NCBI RefSeq assembly: GCF_003259615.1
Contig: NZ_QLLR01000004.1
Span: 186,001 to 250,000, forward strand
DNA length: 64,000 bases
Reading direction: 5' to 3'
Origin: Pedobacter cryoconitis
GTDB taxonomy: Bacteria > Bacteroidota > Bacteroidia > Sphingobacteriales > Sphingobacteriaceae
Shown here: piece after piece, positions 9,961-18,272 of the stretch
Layout: every line of letters starts with the position of its first letter
Position numbering within the stretch: the first letter of the stretch is position 1
The notes under the pieces: model-generated
The model's database searches: none
What the model saw: the letters and a program-made list of their open reading frames with translations, nothing else
What the model was told of the DNA's origin: nothing
Program-made: the position numbers and the translations under genes

Positions 9961-9990
9961 AACCTGCCTTTGAAAAAGGGTGGGTTTTTT
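9961..9990 (+). terminator. Rho-independent terminator after the small secreted protein
   Basis: Bases 9962-9971 pair with 9976-9985 (10 bp including G-T wobbles) around a GAAA tetraloop, followed by a T run to 9990. Confidence 0.85.
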
Positions 9991-9997
9991 CACGCCT

Positions 9998-10027
9998 GAG
10001 TTATCCACATTTCGATGTGAATAACTC
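9998..10027. other. Hairpin with TTCG tetraloop
   Basis: Bases 9998-10010 pair with 10015-10027 with a single C-A mismatch around a TTCG loop, a very stable RNA hairpin form. It lies eight bases beyond the T tract of the preceding terminator and has no T tract of its own. It could be a 3' RNA stabilising structure, a small RNA or a protein site. The rest of the 358-base gap (9937-10294) shows only the promoter candidate at 10207-10239. Confidence 0.5.
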
Positions 10028-10206
10028 CAGTAAATGGGGATAACCCTGCAACGTTCCAGCATTTCCATTATACCTGTTTAAAGAAATTCCACAGCAACAT
10101 TACACTGTATTACAGGTATATATGTAATTACGGAATATTAAATAACATATCTTAACGCCGAACTAAGTTATTGACAGTTATAAACACCCTCTCCTGAATT
10201 CAAAAC

Positions 10207-10239
10207 TTTGTTTCTGTATTTTACACAGCCGTAATTTAG
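10207..10239 (+). promoter_or_regulatory. Candidate Bacteroidota sigma promoter for the PRC-barrel gene
   Basis: TTTG at 10207-10210, a 21-base spacer, then TAATTTAG at 10232-10239, which differs by one base from the TAnnTTTG consensus. It gives a leader of about 50 bases before the ATG at 10295. Confidence 0.4.
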
Positions 10240-10294
10240 GAGAACAATGACAATTTAAGATTGTTATGTCACAACAAGTTTAAATTACGCAGTT

Positions 10295-10990
10295 ATGGAA
10301 CGAGAAGAAAGTCAGCATCATCTTAAAAATTTAACAGAATTAAATACCAGTACTTATGCGGTCAGAGCCGGACAACCGAGCCTGACTAACTGGACAGTTG
10401 TAAATTCTGCCAGGCAATTTATCGGAACTGTCAGAGATCTGCTGATTGATGATCAGCCACGGGCACGTTACCTTATTCTGAACCTCACGGGAAATATATG
10501 GAATATTGAAGAACGCGAAGTTTTAATTCCTATCAGTGCCGCAGAATTGCACAGGCACACGCAAGAGGTTATGCTCCCCAACATTACTTCACAGCAAATT
10601 TCAGCTTTACCTGATTATATCCAGGGAAATGTAATCATATCCACAGATTCTGAAATATATGGCCATAAAGATACTGACCAGGCCAGCGCAGTTGCAAAAG
10701 AAGCACATGGCAGCTATCCGGAACATATCCCCTTTCAGGTGATTACAAGAGTGTATCAGGAAGAAGCTGAGGCAGAAAATGCTTTTAAATTACTGCTCAA
10801 AAGAGGCTTCTCAGAAAGCGATATTAAAATTACACCTTACAATCCGCTGAATAGCGTAACCGATATTCAGGGCAATACCAATACACAGTTTCTGGGTGAT
10901 GGTTCAAGAGACGAATACATCTTAAGTCTGGCAGCAAATTCAGCACTGGATGCAGTACTTGCGCAACAACTTTTAAATAATACAATTTAG
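10295..10990 (+). CDS. PRC-barrel domain protein
   Basis: A 231-aa cytoplasmic protein without signal peptide. Residues about 25-110 form a PRC-barrel: ARQFIGTVRDLLIDD, RYLILNLTG, then REVLIPISAAELHR, as in photosynthetic reaction centre H-subunit-like and stress proteins of non-phototrophs. The C-terminal part (about 145-231; VITRVYQEEAEAENAFKLLL) resembles the alpha/beta segment found in general-stress proteins paired with PRC-barrels. The two parts are joined by a polar linker. Function is unknown; proteins of this layout tend to be stress-induced, which is an inference here. It stands alone between a terminator region and a histidine kinase gene. Confidence 0.75.
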   Translation: MEREESQHHLKNLTELNTSTYAVRAGQPSLTNWTVVNSARQFIGTVRDLLIDDQPRARYLILNLTGNIWNIEEREVLIPISAAELHRHTQEVMLPNITSQQISALPDYIQGNVIISTDSEIYGHKDTDQASAVAKEAHGSYPEHIPFQVITRVYQEEAEAENAFKLLLKRGFSESDIKITPYNPLNSVTDIQGNTNTQFLGDGSRDEYILSLAANSALDAVLAQQLLNNTI

Positions 10991-11141
10991 CTGGTCACCC
11001 CAAATTAATTTTAGCAGAACCAGCCTGAAAAAGGCATTACACATATATCCATAATATTAAATTTCAGCACGATACAGAAAAAACCGTCCAAAATCATATT
11101 AGCTAAACAATAAGAATTTATTATTCCAGAAAGGAATAATA

Positions 11142-12020
11142 ATGAGTATCCAAATCAGTTTTTTCCTCACACTATGGCAAGGTGTTTGCCTGATGTGGGT
11201 TATCTCCAATGAATTTATACTCATGTCAAATCAACTTAAAGATAATATGATTAAAAACTCTGACATTAGTGCGTTGGCGACTAATTTCCGTGAATACATC
11301 ACCAGAAATAAGATTGAAGAAGAAAGGGATCAGCTGATAGAGGATTTAACTTCACGTAATCAGGATCTGAATCAATTCGCTTATATCACTTCCCATAATC
11401 TGCGCGCACCTTTATCGAATTTAATAGGCTTAATTGACATCCTGGATTACGATGTGCTGGATGAATATAATAAGACCATTGTAGATATGTTCAGGGACTC
11501 CGCTTTTAAGCTGAATGAAACTATCTATGATCTGACGCAGATGCTGAGCATCAAAACTGATAAAAAACTGAATATTGAAAGTGTAAATATCTGCAGTATC
11601 TTTAAAAAAGTATGTAATTATTTCAATAAACAAATCCACAAACTGGGAATTTATATACACACTGATTTCCAATGTGAAATGGTCCCTTTCCCCAAAAGTT
11701 ACCTGGAAAGTGTATTGATGAACTTAATGTCAAATTCAATGAAGTATCATGCAGATAGCAGACCGCTCAGAATTGACATCACGACCAGGCTTAACGAGGA
11801 TGGAAAAGTGAGCTTGATTTTCTCTGACAATGGCATCGGAATAGATCTTCAACAGCATAGGGACAAGGTTTTTGGGTTGAATCAACGTTTTCATAGTCAT
11901 GTTAACGGAAGTGGTGTGGGACTGTTTATTACCAAAACCCAGATTACCTCTATGGGCGGCAAAATTATGGTTGAAAGTGAGCTTGACAAGGGCTGTAAGT
12001 TCACTGTAACCTTCAAATAA
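11142..12020 (+). CDS. Short histidine kinase without recognisable sensor domain
   Basis: A 292-aa kinase with HisKA phosphoacceptor His85 (YITSHNLRAPLSNLIGL) and a HATPase (N box SNSMKYHAD, G1 DNGIGIDL, G2 GSGVGLFITK). The first ~60 residues hold one hydrophobic stretch (FFLTLWQGVCLMWVIS) but no sensor fold I can name. The start at 11142 follows AAAGGAATAATA, a plausible ribosome site; an ATG at 11223 would remove the hydrophobic stretch. Its catalytic half is closely related to the PAS kinase at 23440-24618. No response regulator is adjacent on this strand; the surface-fibre operon begins 91 bases downstream. Confidence 0.88.
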   Translation: MSIQISFFLTLWQGVCLMWVISNEFILMSNQLKDNMIKNSDISALATNFREYITRNKIEEERDQLIEDLTSRNQDLNQFAYITSHNLRAPLSNLIGLIDILDYDVLDEYNKTIVDMFRDSAFKLNETIYDLTQMLSIKTDKKLNIESVNICSIFKKVCNYFNKQIHKLGIYIHTDFQCEMVPFPKSYLESVLMNLMSNSMKYHADSRPLRIDITTRLNEDGKVSLIFSDNGIGIDLQQHRDKVFGLNQRFHSHVNGSGVGLFITKTQITSMGGKIMVESELDKGCKFTVTFK

Positions 12021-12081
12021 CACTCATATATGTGACATCAATATGTGTCTTTATTTTAGCGTTTTAGTACGTCTTTACTAC

Positions 12082-12089
12082 TAGTTTTG
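12082..12089 (+). promoter_or_regulatory. Candidate -7 element for the fibre operon
   Basis: TAGTTTTG matches the TAnnTTTG consensus exactly, 22 bases before the ATG at 12112. No good TTTG -33 element is found at the usual distance, so the call is moderate. Confidence 0.4.
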
Positions 12090-12111
12090 TAGTTAACGTA
12101 TCCCATAGAAC

Positions 12112-12642
12112 ATGAAAAAGACCTTACTTGTTGCCGCTATAGTACTCGCCTTCACCAGCATTTTCAACCTAAAAGCCAATGCGCAGGCTGTAAGTGGTAA
12201 CGTACCACTAAGCATAGTACTCTCAGATGCCTTCTCTATCACGCTAGGTGCAACTCCTAATGTAGTTTTCACTTATGCAACAGCTGCAGATTATGCAAGC
12301 AGTAAAACAGTCTTAAAATCAAACCATTTTACAGTGGTAAGCAACAAGCCATACAGTGTTGCAGTAAAAGCTGCGACAGAGTTTAATGTAATTGCGGGCA
12401 ATGCAACACCGGTATCTTTAAGTGTGGTACAGGTGAGCATAGATCCAAGTACACCAACTACTGGTGCTACCTATGCTACGCCAGCTTTAACAACAACTAA
12501 CCAGGCACTGGTTACTGCAGCCTCAGCGACACTTACAACTGCTTATAACGTAAATTACTCTATTCCTACAGCCGCAGGTTTGCTTGGGAAGGTGGCGGGA
12601 ACATATGCCACTAATGTTGTTTACACAGTTACACAACCTTAA
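12112..12642 (+). CDS. Secreted fibre-subunit-like protein 1
   Basis: A 176-aa protein with a Sec signal peptide ending KANAQ (about 24 residues) and a mature part of short Ser/Thr/Val/Ala-rich strands. Segments GNVPLSIVLSDAFSITLG, HFTVVSNKPYSVAVKA and the C-terminal AGTYATNVVYTVTQP suggest an immunoglobulin-like or spore-coat-U/DUF4402-like beta sandwich. It is about 90% identical to the next gene product, and its C-terminal half matches the last domain of the 465-aa protein two genes down. With the chaperone-like and usher-like genes nearby, the best reading is a repeated structural subunit of a surface fibre. No cysteine is present in the mature chain. Confidence 0.72.
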   Translation: MKKTLLVAAIVLAFTSIFNLKANAQAVSGNVPLSIVLSDAFSITLGATPNVVFTYATAADYASSKTVLKSNHFTVVSNKPYSVAVKAATEFNVIAGNATPVSLSVVQVSIDPSTPTTGATYATPALTTTNQALVTAASATLTTAYNVNYSIPTAAGLLGKVAGTYATNVVYTVTQP

Positions 12643-12652
12643 AGCGTACGAC

Positions 12653-13183
12653 ATGAAAAAAATCTTACTCATTATTGCCGTATTATTAGCTATTGGTACT
12701 CTTTTCAACCTAAAAGCCAATGCGCAGACTGTAACTGGTAACGTACCGCTAAGTATCGTACTTTCGGATGCCTTCTCCATCACACTGGGTGCAACCCCGG
12801 ATGTAGTTTTTACTTATTCAACAGCTGCGGATTATGCCAGCAGTAAAACAGTCGCCAAAACAAACCATTTCACCGTGGTGAGTAACAAGCCTTACAGCGT
12901 TGCCGTAAAAGCTGCAACAGAGTTTAATGTAATCGCTGGTAATGCAACGCCGGTATCTTTAAGTGTGGTGCAGGTAAGCATAGATCCAAGCACACCAACT
13001 ACCGGAGCCACTTATGCTACACCTGCTTTAACAACTACTAACCAGGCACTGGTCACCACAGCATCACCAACTCTTGCAGGTACTTATAACGTAAATTATA
13101 CGATTCCTACCGCCGCTGGCTTAATTGGCAAGGTAGCAGGGACCTATGCTACAAATGTTGTTTATACGGTTACACAACCTTAA
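12653..13183 (+). CDS. Secreted fibre-subunit-like protein 2
   Basis: Tandem copy of the preceding gene, also 176 aa, starting at the ATG at 12653 (10 bases after the upstream stop; the open frame extends back into the first gene but lacks a signal peptide there). The mature chains differ at about 13 of roughly 152 positions, mostly conservative, while many third codon positions differ, so the copies have been kept under protein-level selection rather than being a very recent duplication. Same Sec signal, same beta-rich pattern. It probably provides a second subunit of the same surface structure. Confidence 0.72.
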   Translation: MKKILLIIAVLLAIGTLFNLKANAQTVTGNVPLSIVLSDAFSITLGATPDVVFTYSTAADYASSKTVAKTNHFTVVSNKPYSVAVKAATEFNVIAGNATPVSLSVVQVSIDPSTPTTGATYATPALTTTNQALVTTASPTLAGTYNVNYTIPTAAGLIGKVAGTYATNVVYTVTQP

Positions 13184-13191
13184 TCTATTTG

Positions 13192-14004
13192 ATGAGGATA
13201 CTTACTGGTTTATTCATTCTATGCCTTGTCATGACACTGCCAGACACAGTGAAGGGACAGGGCTTTTCAATTTCACCTGCCAGGATCTTCTTTACCGGAA
13301 ATCCGGGAGAAACAGTCAGCCAGACAGTCACCTTTGGGAATACTTCGGCAGGTGTATTATCTTTTGTAACCAGAATACAGGATTGGAACAGAGATTCACT
13401 GGGTACAAAAATCTATTACGATAGCAATACACTGCCTTTATCCAATGCCGGCTGGCTGACACTTTCATCAAATAACGTGGCCGTACAACCGGGAGAAAAT
13501 AAACAGGTCAATGTATCCATGACTATTCCTGCGAATGCGGACAAGTTAACAACGAGCATGCTCTTTTTTACGCAGGTAAAAGAACAGGAGGCACAGCAGA
13601 AAAATGTGGCCAAGGTTGGTATTAATGTTCTAATGGAGGTCGGCATACAGGTTTATTATGTCCCCAGAGGACTAAATCCGGGAGAACTTGAATTTCTCTC
13701 TTTTGATGACCGCGGGATTTATGACAATGGAAAAGCAAAAATCCGCAGGCTGGCTTTAAAAATACACAATAAAGGAAATCTGAATAAAGATGCGTTCATC
13801 CGTTTTGAATTAACGAATAAAGAAACGGGTGAGGAAATAAAGATTAAACCCGAAGTGCTGGCCATGCTGCCTGATGCCACGCAATGGGTAATGGTTGATT
13901 TACCAAAAGATTTAAAGGGGAAATTCCTCGCTGTTGCTTTGCTTGATGCTGGTTCTTCTTATGATTTGAAAGTTGCTGAAAAAGAGATTATATACCGCCC
14001 TTAG
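13192..14004 (+). CDS. Periplasmic chaperone-like protein (PapD/DUF916-like)
   Basis: A 270-aa secreted protein (signal peptide to about GQG, residue 25). The first mature domain (FSISPARIFFTGNPGETVSQ ... FGNTSAGVLSFVTRIQDW ... LTLSSNNVAVQPGENKQVNV) has the strand pattern of fimbrial chaperones and of DUF916 proteins, and the second (about 165-270) is another beta domain. Chaperone-usher chaperones have this two-domain form and length. The start is the ATG at 13192, eight bases past the upstream stop; a TTG at 13189 is possible. Its end overlaps the next gene by 32 bases. The alternative is a peptidoglycan-binding DUF916 (WxL-cluster) protein. Confidence 0.65.
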   Translation: MRILTGLFILCLVMTLPDTVKGQGFSISPARIFFTGNPGETVSQTVTFGNTSAGVLSFVTRIQDWNRDSLGTKIYYDSNTLPLSNAGWLTLSSNNVAVQPGENKQVNVSMTIPANADKLTTSMLFFTQVKEQEAQQKNVAKVGINVLMEVGIQVYYVPRGLNPGELEFLSFDDRGIYDNGKAKIRRLALKIHNKGNLNKDAFIRFELTNKETGEEIKIKPEVLAMLPDATQWVMVDLPKDLKGKFLAVALLDAGSSYDLKVAEKEIIYRP

Positions 14005-15370
14005 TGTTATTTTTTGCTGTTTAACGGCCGGGAATGTCAATGCGCAGTTGATCATCAATCTGCCTGCAGCCAGTATTTCAGGACAAACGAGCTACGTGGT
14101 CAATTTAAATAGTGGCTCCTCTGCTTTTTTAAGCTTAGTGACAGCAGTAAATGTCAATGCCGCCGGCACAACTTTAACGCCAACGCCCGGCACCTTACCT
14201 GCGCTTGCACTCGCCCCAAACCTGATCAATATGAAGGTAACTTCAATTGGGGGTGTAAATCTCCTTTCAGGGGCAAATCCGATTATACTTTCCAGTGTAT
14301 CACAAAACATTTATTTTGTAGCAGTTGGTTTACTGAGTGGTGTTATGCTTATTGATTACACGGTTTCCCCCTTGAATGTGGCCTGGGCAGCCGGAAGTTA
14401 TGCGACAACCTTAACTTTTACCGGCAGCATCACCCCGCCAACACCTACACTCACCTTAAATGTACCTGCTTATATTACCTTAAATACGCTGATCCCGGCT
14501 ACAACGGCCTTGAATGTTAACTCATTTGCCATTTTCAGAAGTGTAGCAGGGGTCAGTGCAGTATCCGGCAATGATTATTTCACAACTGTACCTACCTTAT
14601 TTAGTGTCAGAGCAAGCAGCGGCACCTTCACTTTTACAACCACGCAACCTTATAATCAGTTGCCGGCAGCAAATAATGTAAATTTAATGAACGGGGTTCT
14701 TTCGGGCACTTACGCGGGTTCAGCAATTAGTCTTTCCGGGAGTGATCAGTTATTGACTGCTGCGACTGGAATCCCTGTTATTGTGACGAATAAAAGCATC
14801 CTGTCTTCTGCGTTAAGCATCAGCGGAGCTAATTTGCAAAGCAATTTTGTACAAGCCGGAACTTATACGGTACCGGTAGTTTACACGGTATCCAAAACAG
14901 CATCTTCCTTTCCTGCTACTTTAGCCTCACAAACGATGAACAGCTCTGTTCAGGTCAATGTAAGCAACCTGATGGAATTGATTGTTCAGGATCCCAGTGT
15001 AACGCTCGCTGTCAGCAGCACTGCAAACTATCAGCAAGGGGTAACCACAACCAAGCCAGGCCATGTTAAAGTGAGCAGTACTGTTCCATATAATGTAACT
15101 GTGAAGGCAAGCAGCAGCGTTTTAAGCTCTTCTGGAGGTGTGCAAATACCTGTTGGGGTAATTACCATTGAAGGAATGACGGGTCAGACTGGAGTCACGC
15201 CTGTTGTGCTCTCTGCAAGCCCTCAGCCAATCATTACTTCTGCTAATCCTACGGTAGACCGGCTGCTTAATTTACAATACCGCATTCCTTCTACGCAAAC
15301 CTCTAATCTGCTGAATAAAACTGCAGGAAGTTACAATACAACGGTTACCTATACTATTGTAGCGCCTTAG
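13973..15370 (+). CDS. Three-domain adhesin-like surface protein
   Basis: A 465-aa secreted protein that begins with a non-ATG codon: TTG at 13973 gives MLKKRLYTALSVIFCCLTAG, a good signal peptide, and no ATG is available there (CTG at 13976 is the alternative). The start lies inside the end of the chaperone gene, in another frame, suggesting coupled translation. Three beta-rich domains each end in a similar strand: AGSYATTLTFTG (to ~152), AGTYTVPVVYTVSK (to ~308) and AGSYNTTVTYTIVAP (to 465). The last domain matches the two small subunits (HVKVSSTVPYNVTVKASSS against HFTVVSNKPYSVAVKA). That is the plan expected of a tip adhesin ending in a pilin domain. Confidence 0.65.
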   Translation: MLKKRLYTALSVIFCCLTAGNVNAQLIINLPAASISGQTSYVVNLNSGSSAFLSLVTAVNVNAAGTTLTPTPGTLPALALAPNLINMKVTSIGGVNLLSGANPIILSSVSQNIYFVAVGLLSGVMLIDYTVSPLNVAWAAGSYATTLTFTGSITPPTPTLTLNVPAYITLNTLIPATTALNVNSFAIFRSVAGVSAVSGNDYFTTVPTLFSVRASSGTFTFTTTQPYNQLPAANNVNLMNGVLSGTYAGSAISLSGSDQLLTAATGIPVIVTNKSILSSALSISGANLQSNFVQAGTYTVPVVYTVSKTASSFPATLASQTMNSSVQVNVSNLMELIVQDPSVTLAVSSTANYQQGVTTTKPGHVKVSSTVPYNVTVKASSSVLSSSGGVQIPVGVITIEGMTGQTGVTPVVLSASPQPIITSANPTVDRLLNLQYRIPSTQTSNLLNKTAGSYNTTVTYTIVAP

Positions 15371-18214
15371 TTAAAATCTGCTGACGGTAACTTTCCGGCG
15401 CTGGTCGTGGTAGAGAAAGGTCAGCATGCCAACGGGAGCTCCCTGAAGGGAAACTTCTTCTTTTTCATTCTCAATGGAAAATGGCATCCCTGCAGTCTCA
15501 ATATAAACGGTGTATTTATTTCTTGGCAGATAGAAACAGAAATTTCCCTGGTCATCTGTTAAGGTCTGATGAATACGGCCGTTTGGATCTGCGGCGCTGA
15601 TTTTTATGCCTGCAAGTACTGGTGCTCCATCACCGTATTTTTCTGCTTTCAGCTTCAGACAGCCATTCAGGGCTTGTGTTTTTACCAATGGAATTTCCAG
15701 TTTCTTGCTTTTATCTAAAAATACAACGGTAGGGTCCTGCAAACTCCAGCCCCTGGTATTGGTCACAGAAATGGTATAGGCTTCTTTTTTCATATCCCTG
15801 AATTCTACGATCCCTTTACTGTTGGTCAGCGCGGCTTCGCCATTGATTTTCACTAATATACCAGCCACGGGTGCTTCTCCAGGATCACGCTGCCCGTTGC
15901 TGTTGTGGTCTTCATAATAAGTTAACAGCAGTTTTTTGGTGCCTGAGCTGCCCTTTGCGCCAAATTGTTTTTCTACACCGAATCTCAGTTGTCTGTTTTC
16001 GAAATATAGATTGTCCAGGTTATTCACGGTATTTGGAATCGGGTTATAGAGCTGGATGGGTTGCTTTTGCCTGGTTATGGTATATTGAAGATCACTGGTG
16101 AGTGCCCAGTTTCCTTTCAGCAGATACCTGATATTGCTGTTCACAGAATAATTATTGCTATGGGTAAAGCCGTAATAGTTATACATCCCGCCTAAACGGA
16201 AAGTCAGGTTATTTTGCAAGGCTTCAAAGTGTACGTTAGGGCCAAAAGAATATAACTGGTATTGATTAGTTCCGGTGGAAGACAGAATATCGGAAATATA
16301 GTAGGGGTTTAATTGGATGTAACTGCTGAACCCAAGAACTGGCAGGTTATAACTGGTATTAATTTTAACGGAATGAAAGGGAGCTGTCGGCCTTTCTGAG
16401 GTATTCACATAGGTATAACCGTAATCGGCTGTCATGGAAAAACTTTGTACACGCCCGCTATAAGCTATGTTCGCACTAAAACGCATCGATGAAGATCTCC
16501 AGTCTGCATTAGCGCCAAACTGATCAGTCACGGCAGAGGTAATCAAATGCTGATCAATGAAGTAAGGCCCAAAACCAATAAAGAAATTTCCAGCCCTGGT
16601 ATTAAATCCCAATTCATAAATGTATAGCGCATTTTTATTAATCCCGGTATTAAAGATATTATTGAACTCGTATTGATACTTCGGACTATTGACCTGCATA
16701 CTAAAGTGAGCTGCAAGGCTATTGTCGTTTTCAAATTTACGGGTCAGCCGCAGGTCTGTCAGCAACAGGCCGCGTCTTAATCCTGTAAAATACGGACTGC
16801 TGTAATAACCGCTTCCGGCAAATTGATAAGCAGTGGTATTGAACGCGTAATTCATTCCTGCAGAAACGCCTTGCTGAGCAGCAGCATTCGTTTTATTCTG
16901 CTGTTCCAGTGAATAGCCTGCTTCAAAGTCCAGGAGCTGCCCTTTGCCAATATTCACACCAGCTTTCATACTCAGCTGATTGGCATCAATACCGGTAAAA
17001 GGGTCACGGCTATGTATATAGGTAAGCCGCCGGTCACCTTTAGTGTCTGGAGTAGCGAGGTTATAGTCAACTGCCAGAATTTTTGCCCCGGGAATTGTAG
17101 TATTGAGCTGGTCATACAGCAGGAAATTATTCTGAATACCATAAACGGACAACACGCCGTTATCTTTCATTTTCAGACTCGCTTTTATACCTCTGCCGCC
17201 CAAAGAAAAGTCTATGTTCTCATATATATTACCCACTTTAACTCCCCAGCCTTTGGCCTGGTAATCTGCATAGGTGTTATAAATATTAATTCCATTCGCA
17301 TTTTGCTGGTGGTACTGGTCAGCATTTAGCCGATATTCCAGGGATGCGTTATCTCCTGTTTTAACTTTACCATTCGCTTGCAATTGATAAAAGGAGGAAT
17401 TACTGCTCAGACTGGCATAACGTAATGCGACAGTATTAGACAGGGTACCTGTATATGGATCTCCGCCCATACTCAGCCTTCTTGCATTGGTCACGTTAAC
17501 AATCCGGATCATTTTAACAGCCAATGGGTGATTACCGGCATCTACTGCCTGAATAGTCACCGTGAAATCTGCGGGAATACGGGTGTTTATTTTATTCCTG
17601 GCCAGAAAGGGCAGCAGTTGCTGCGTACCGGGCTGCAGGGTAAGATTCATAGTCTGCCCTGTAAATTCCAGTCCGTCGGGAATACCGGAAAGGAGCAGTC
17701 TGAAGGTAATGGGCACAAAACCGTTATTTGCACAGCGTACTACAACCTGCGCCTGGTTATTGAGCTGTCCGAGGTAAACTTCATCTTCTTCTGTACCGAT
17801 CGTAAGGCCGCCAACATCAGTAAGCTGAGTGCGGAACGTGGCAGATTTCTGTACCTCAATGCGCCCTTTAGAAGCGATCAGGTGAACTGTAAAGAGCTGG
17901 CTGTTGTTATTAATGGTCTGCCGGTCTGCAATATATTTCAAGGGAAAAACCCTGCTCTCTCCTGCTTTCAGCGCCACGCTGTCCGGCAAAGAGATCAGTC
18001 CTCTGGTCAGCAGCTTTTCTTTTGGGTCTTGCCGCAGAGTTACGGCTTCTTTTTCGAAATTTGTAACCTTTAATAAATTAGAGAAGGTTTCCCCGCCTTT
18101 AATATCAAGCGTATCCCGGGTGAAAGTGTATTTTACCTGAGCTGATACATTAAATCCGGCCAGACAGCAAAGCATCAAACATACTATTTTCAAATAGCCG
18201 ATTTTATTCATCAT
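15371..18214 (-). CDS. Usher-like outer-membrane protein with carboxypeptidase-regulatory-like C-terminus
   Basis: A 947-aa protein with a signal peptide to about residue 26 (AGFNVSAQ). Two beta-sandwich domains follow (about 27-132 and 133-240), then a long region of alternating aromatic and polar strands (about 245-755; VGNIYENIDFSLGGRGIKAS) typical of an outer-membrane barrel, and two C-terminal Ig-like domains: YYEDHNSNGQRDPGEAPVAG at about 767 is an SdrD-B/carboxypeptidase-regulatory signature, and a second spans 846-940. Barrel plus C-terminal beta domains recall fimbrial ushers. It is convergent with the adhesin gene with zero bases between the stops and lies 58 bases downstream of a LuxR-type regulator on the same strand. 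It could instead be a general OmpA/TonB-unrelated barrel. Confidence 0.6.
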   Translation of the reverse strand: MMNKIGYLKIVCLMLCCLAGFNVSAQVKYTFTRDTLDIKGGETFSNLLKVTNFEKEAVTLRQDPKEKLLTRGLISLPDSVALKAGESRVFPLKYIADRQTINNNSQLFTVHLIASKGRIEVQKSATFRTQLTDVGGLTIGTEEDEVYLGQLNNQAQVVVRCANNGFVPITFRLLLSGIPDGLEFTGQTMNLTLQPGTQQLLPFLARNKINTRIPADFTVTIQAVDAGNHPLAVKMIRIVNVTNARRLSMGGDPYTGTLSNTVALRYASLSSNSSFYQLQANGKVKTGDNASLEYRLNADQYHQQNANGINIYNTYADYQAKGWGVKVGNIYENIDFSLGGRGIKASLKMKDNGVLSVYGIQNNFLLYDQLNTTIPGAKILAVDYNLATPDTKGDRRLTYIHSRDPFTGIDANQLSMKAGVNIGKGQLLDFEAGYSLEQQNKTNAAAQQGVSAGMNYAFNTTAYQFAGSGYYSSPYFTGLRRGLLLTDLRLTRKFENDNSLAAHFSMQVNSPKYQYEFNNIFNTGINKNALYIYELGFNTRAGNFFIGFGPYFIDQHLITSAVTDQFGANADWRSSSMRFSANIAYSGRVQSFSMTADYGYTYVNTSERPTAPFHSVKINTSYNLPVLGFSSYIQLNPYYISDILSSTGTNQYQLYSFGPNVHFEALQNNLTFRLGGMYNYYGFTHSNNYSVNSNIRYLLKGNWALTSDLQYTITRQKQPIQLYNPIPNTVNNLDNLYFENRQLRFGVEKQFGAKGSSGTKKLLLTYYEDHNSNGQRDPGEAPVAGILVKINGEAALTNSKGIVEFRDMKKEAYTISVTNTRGWSLQDPTVVFLDKSKKLEIPLVKTQALNGCLKLKAEKYGDGAPVLAGIKISAADPNGRIHQTLTDDQGNFCFYLPRNKYTVYIETAGMPFSIENEKEEVSLQGAPVGMLTFLYHDQRRKVTVSRF

Positions 18215-18272
18215 CGTTCATGATAAAAAGCATATCTGCCTTGCAGGACAAGGAATACCGCCAATTGAGTTT

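Noticed and set aside
12584..12652. Upstream extension of the second fibre-subunit gene
   Set aside because: The extension overlaps the end of the first subunit and hides the Sec signal peptide; the ATG at 12653 gives a clean signal.
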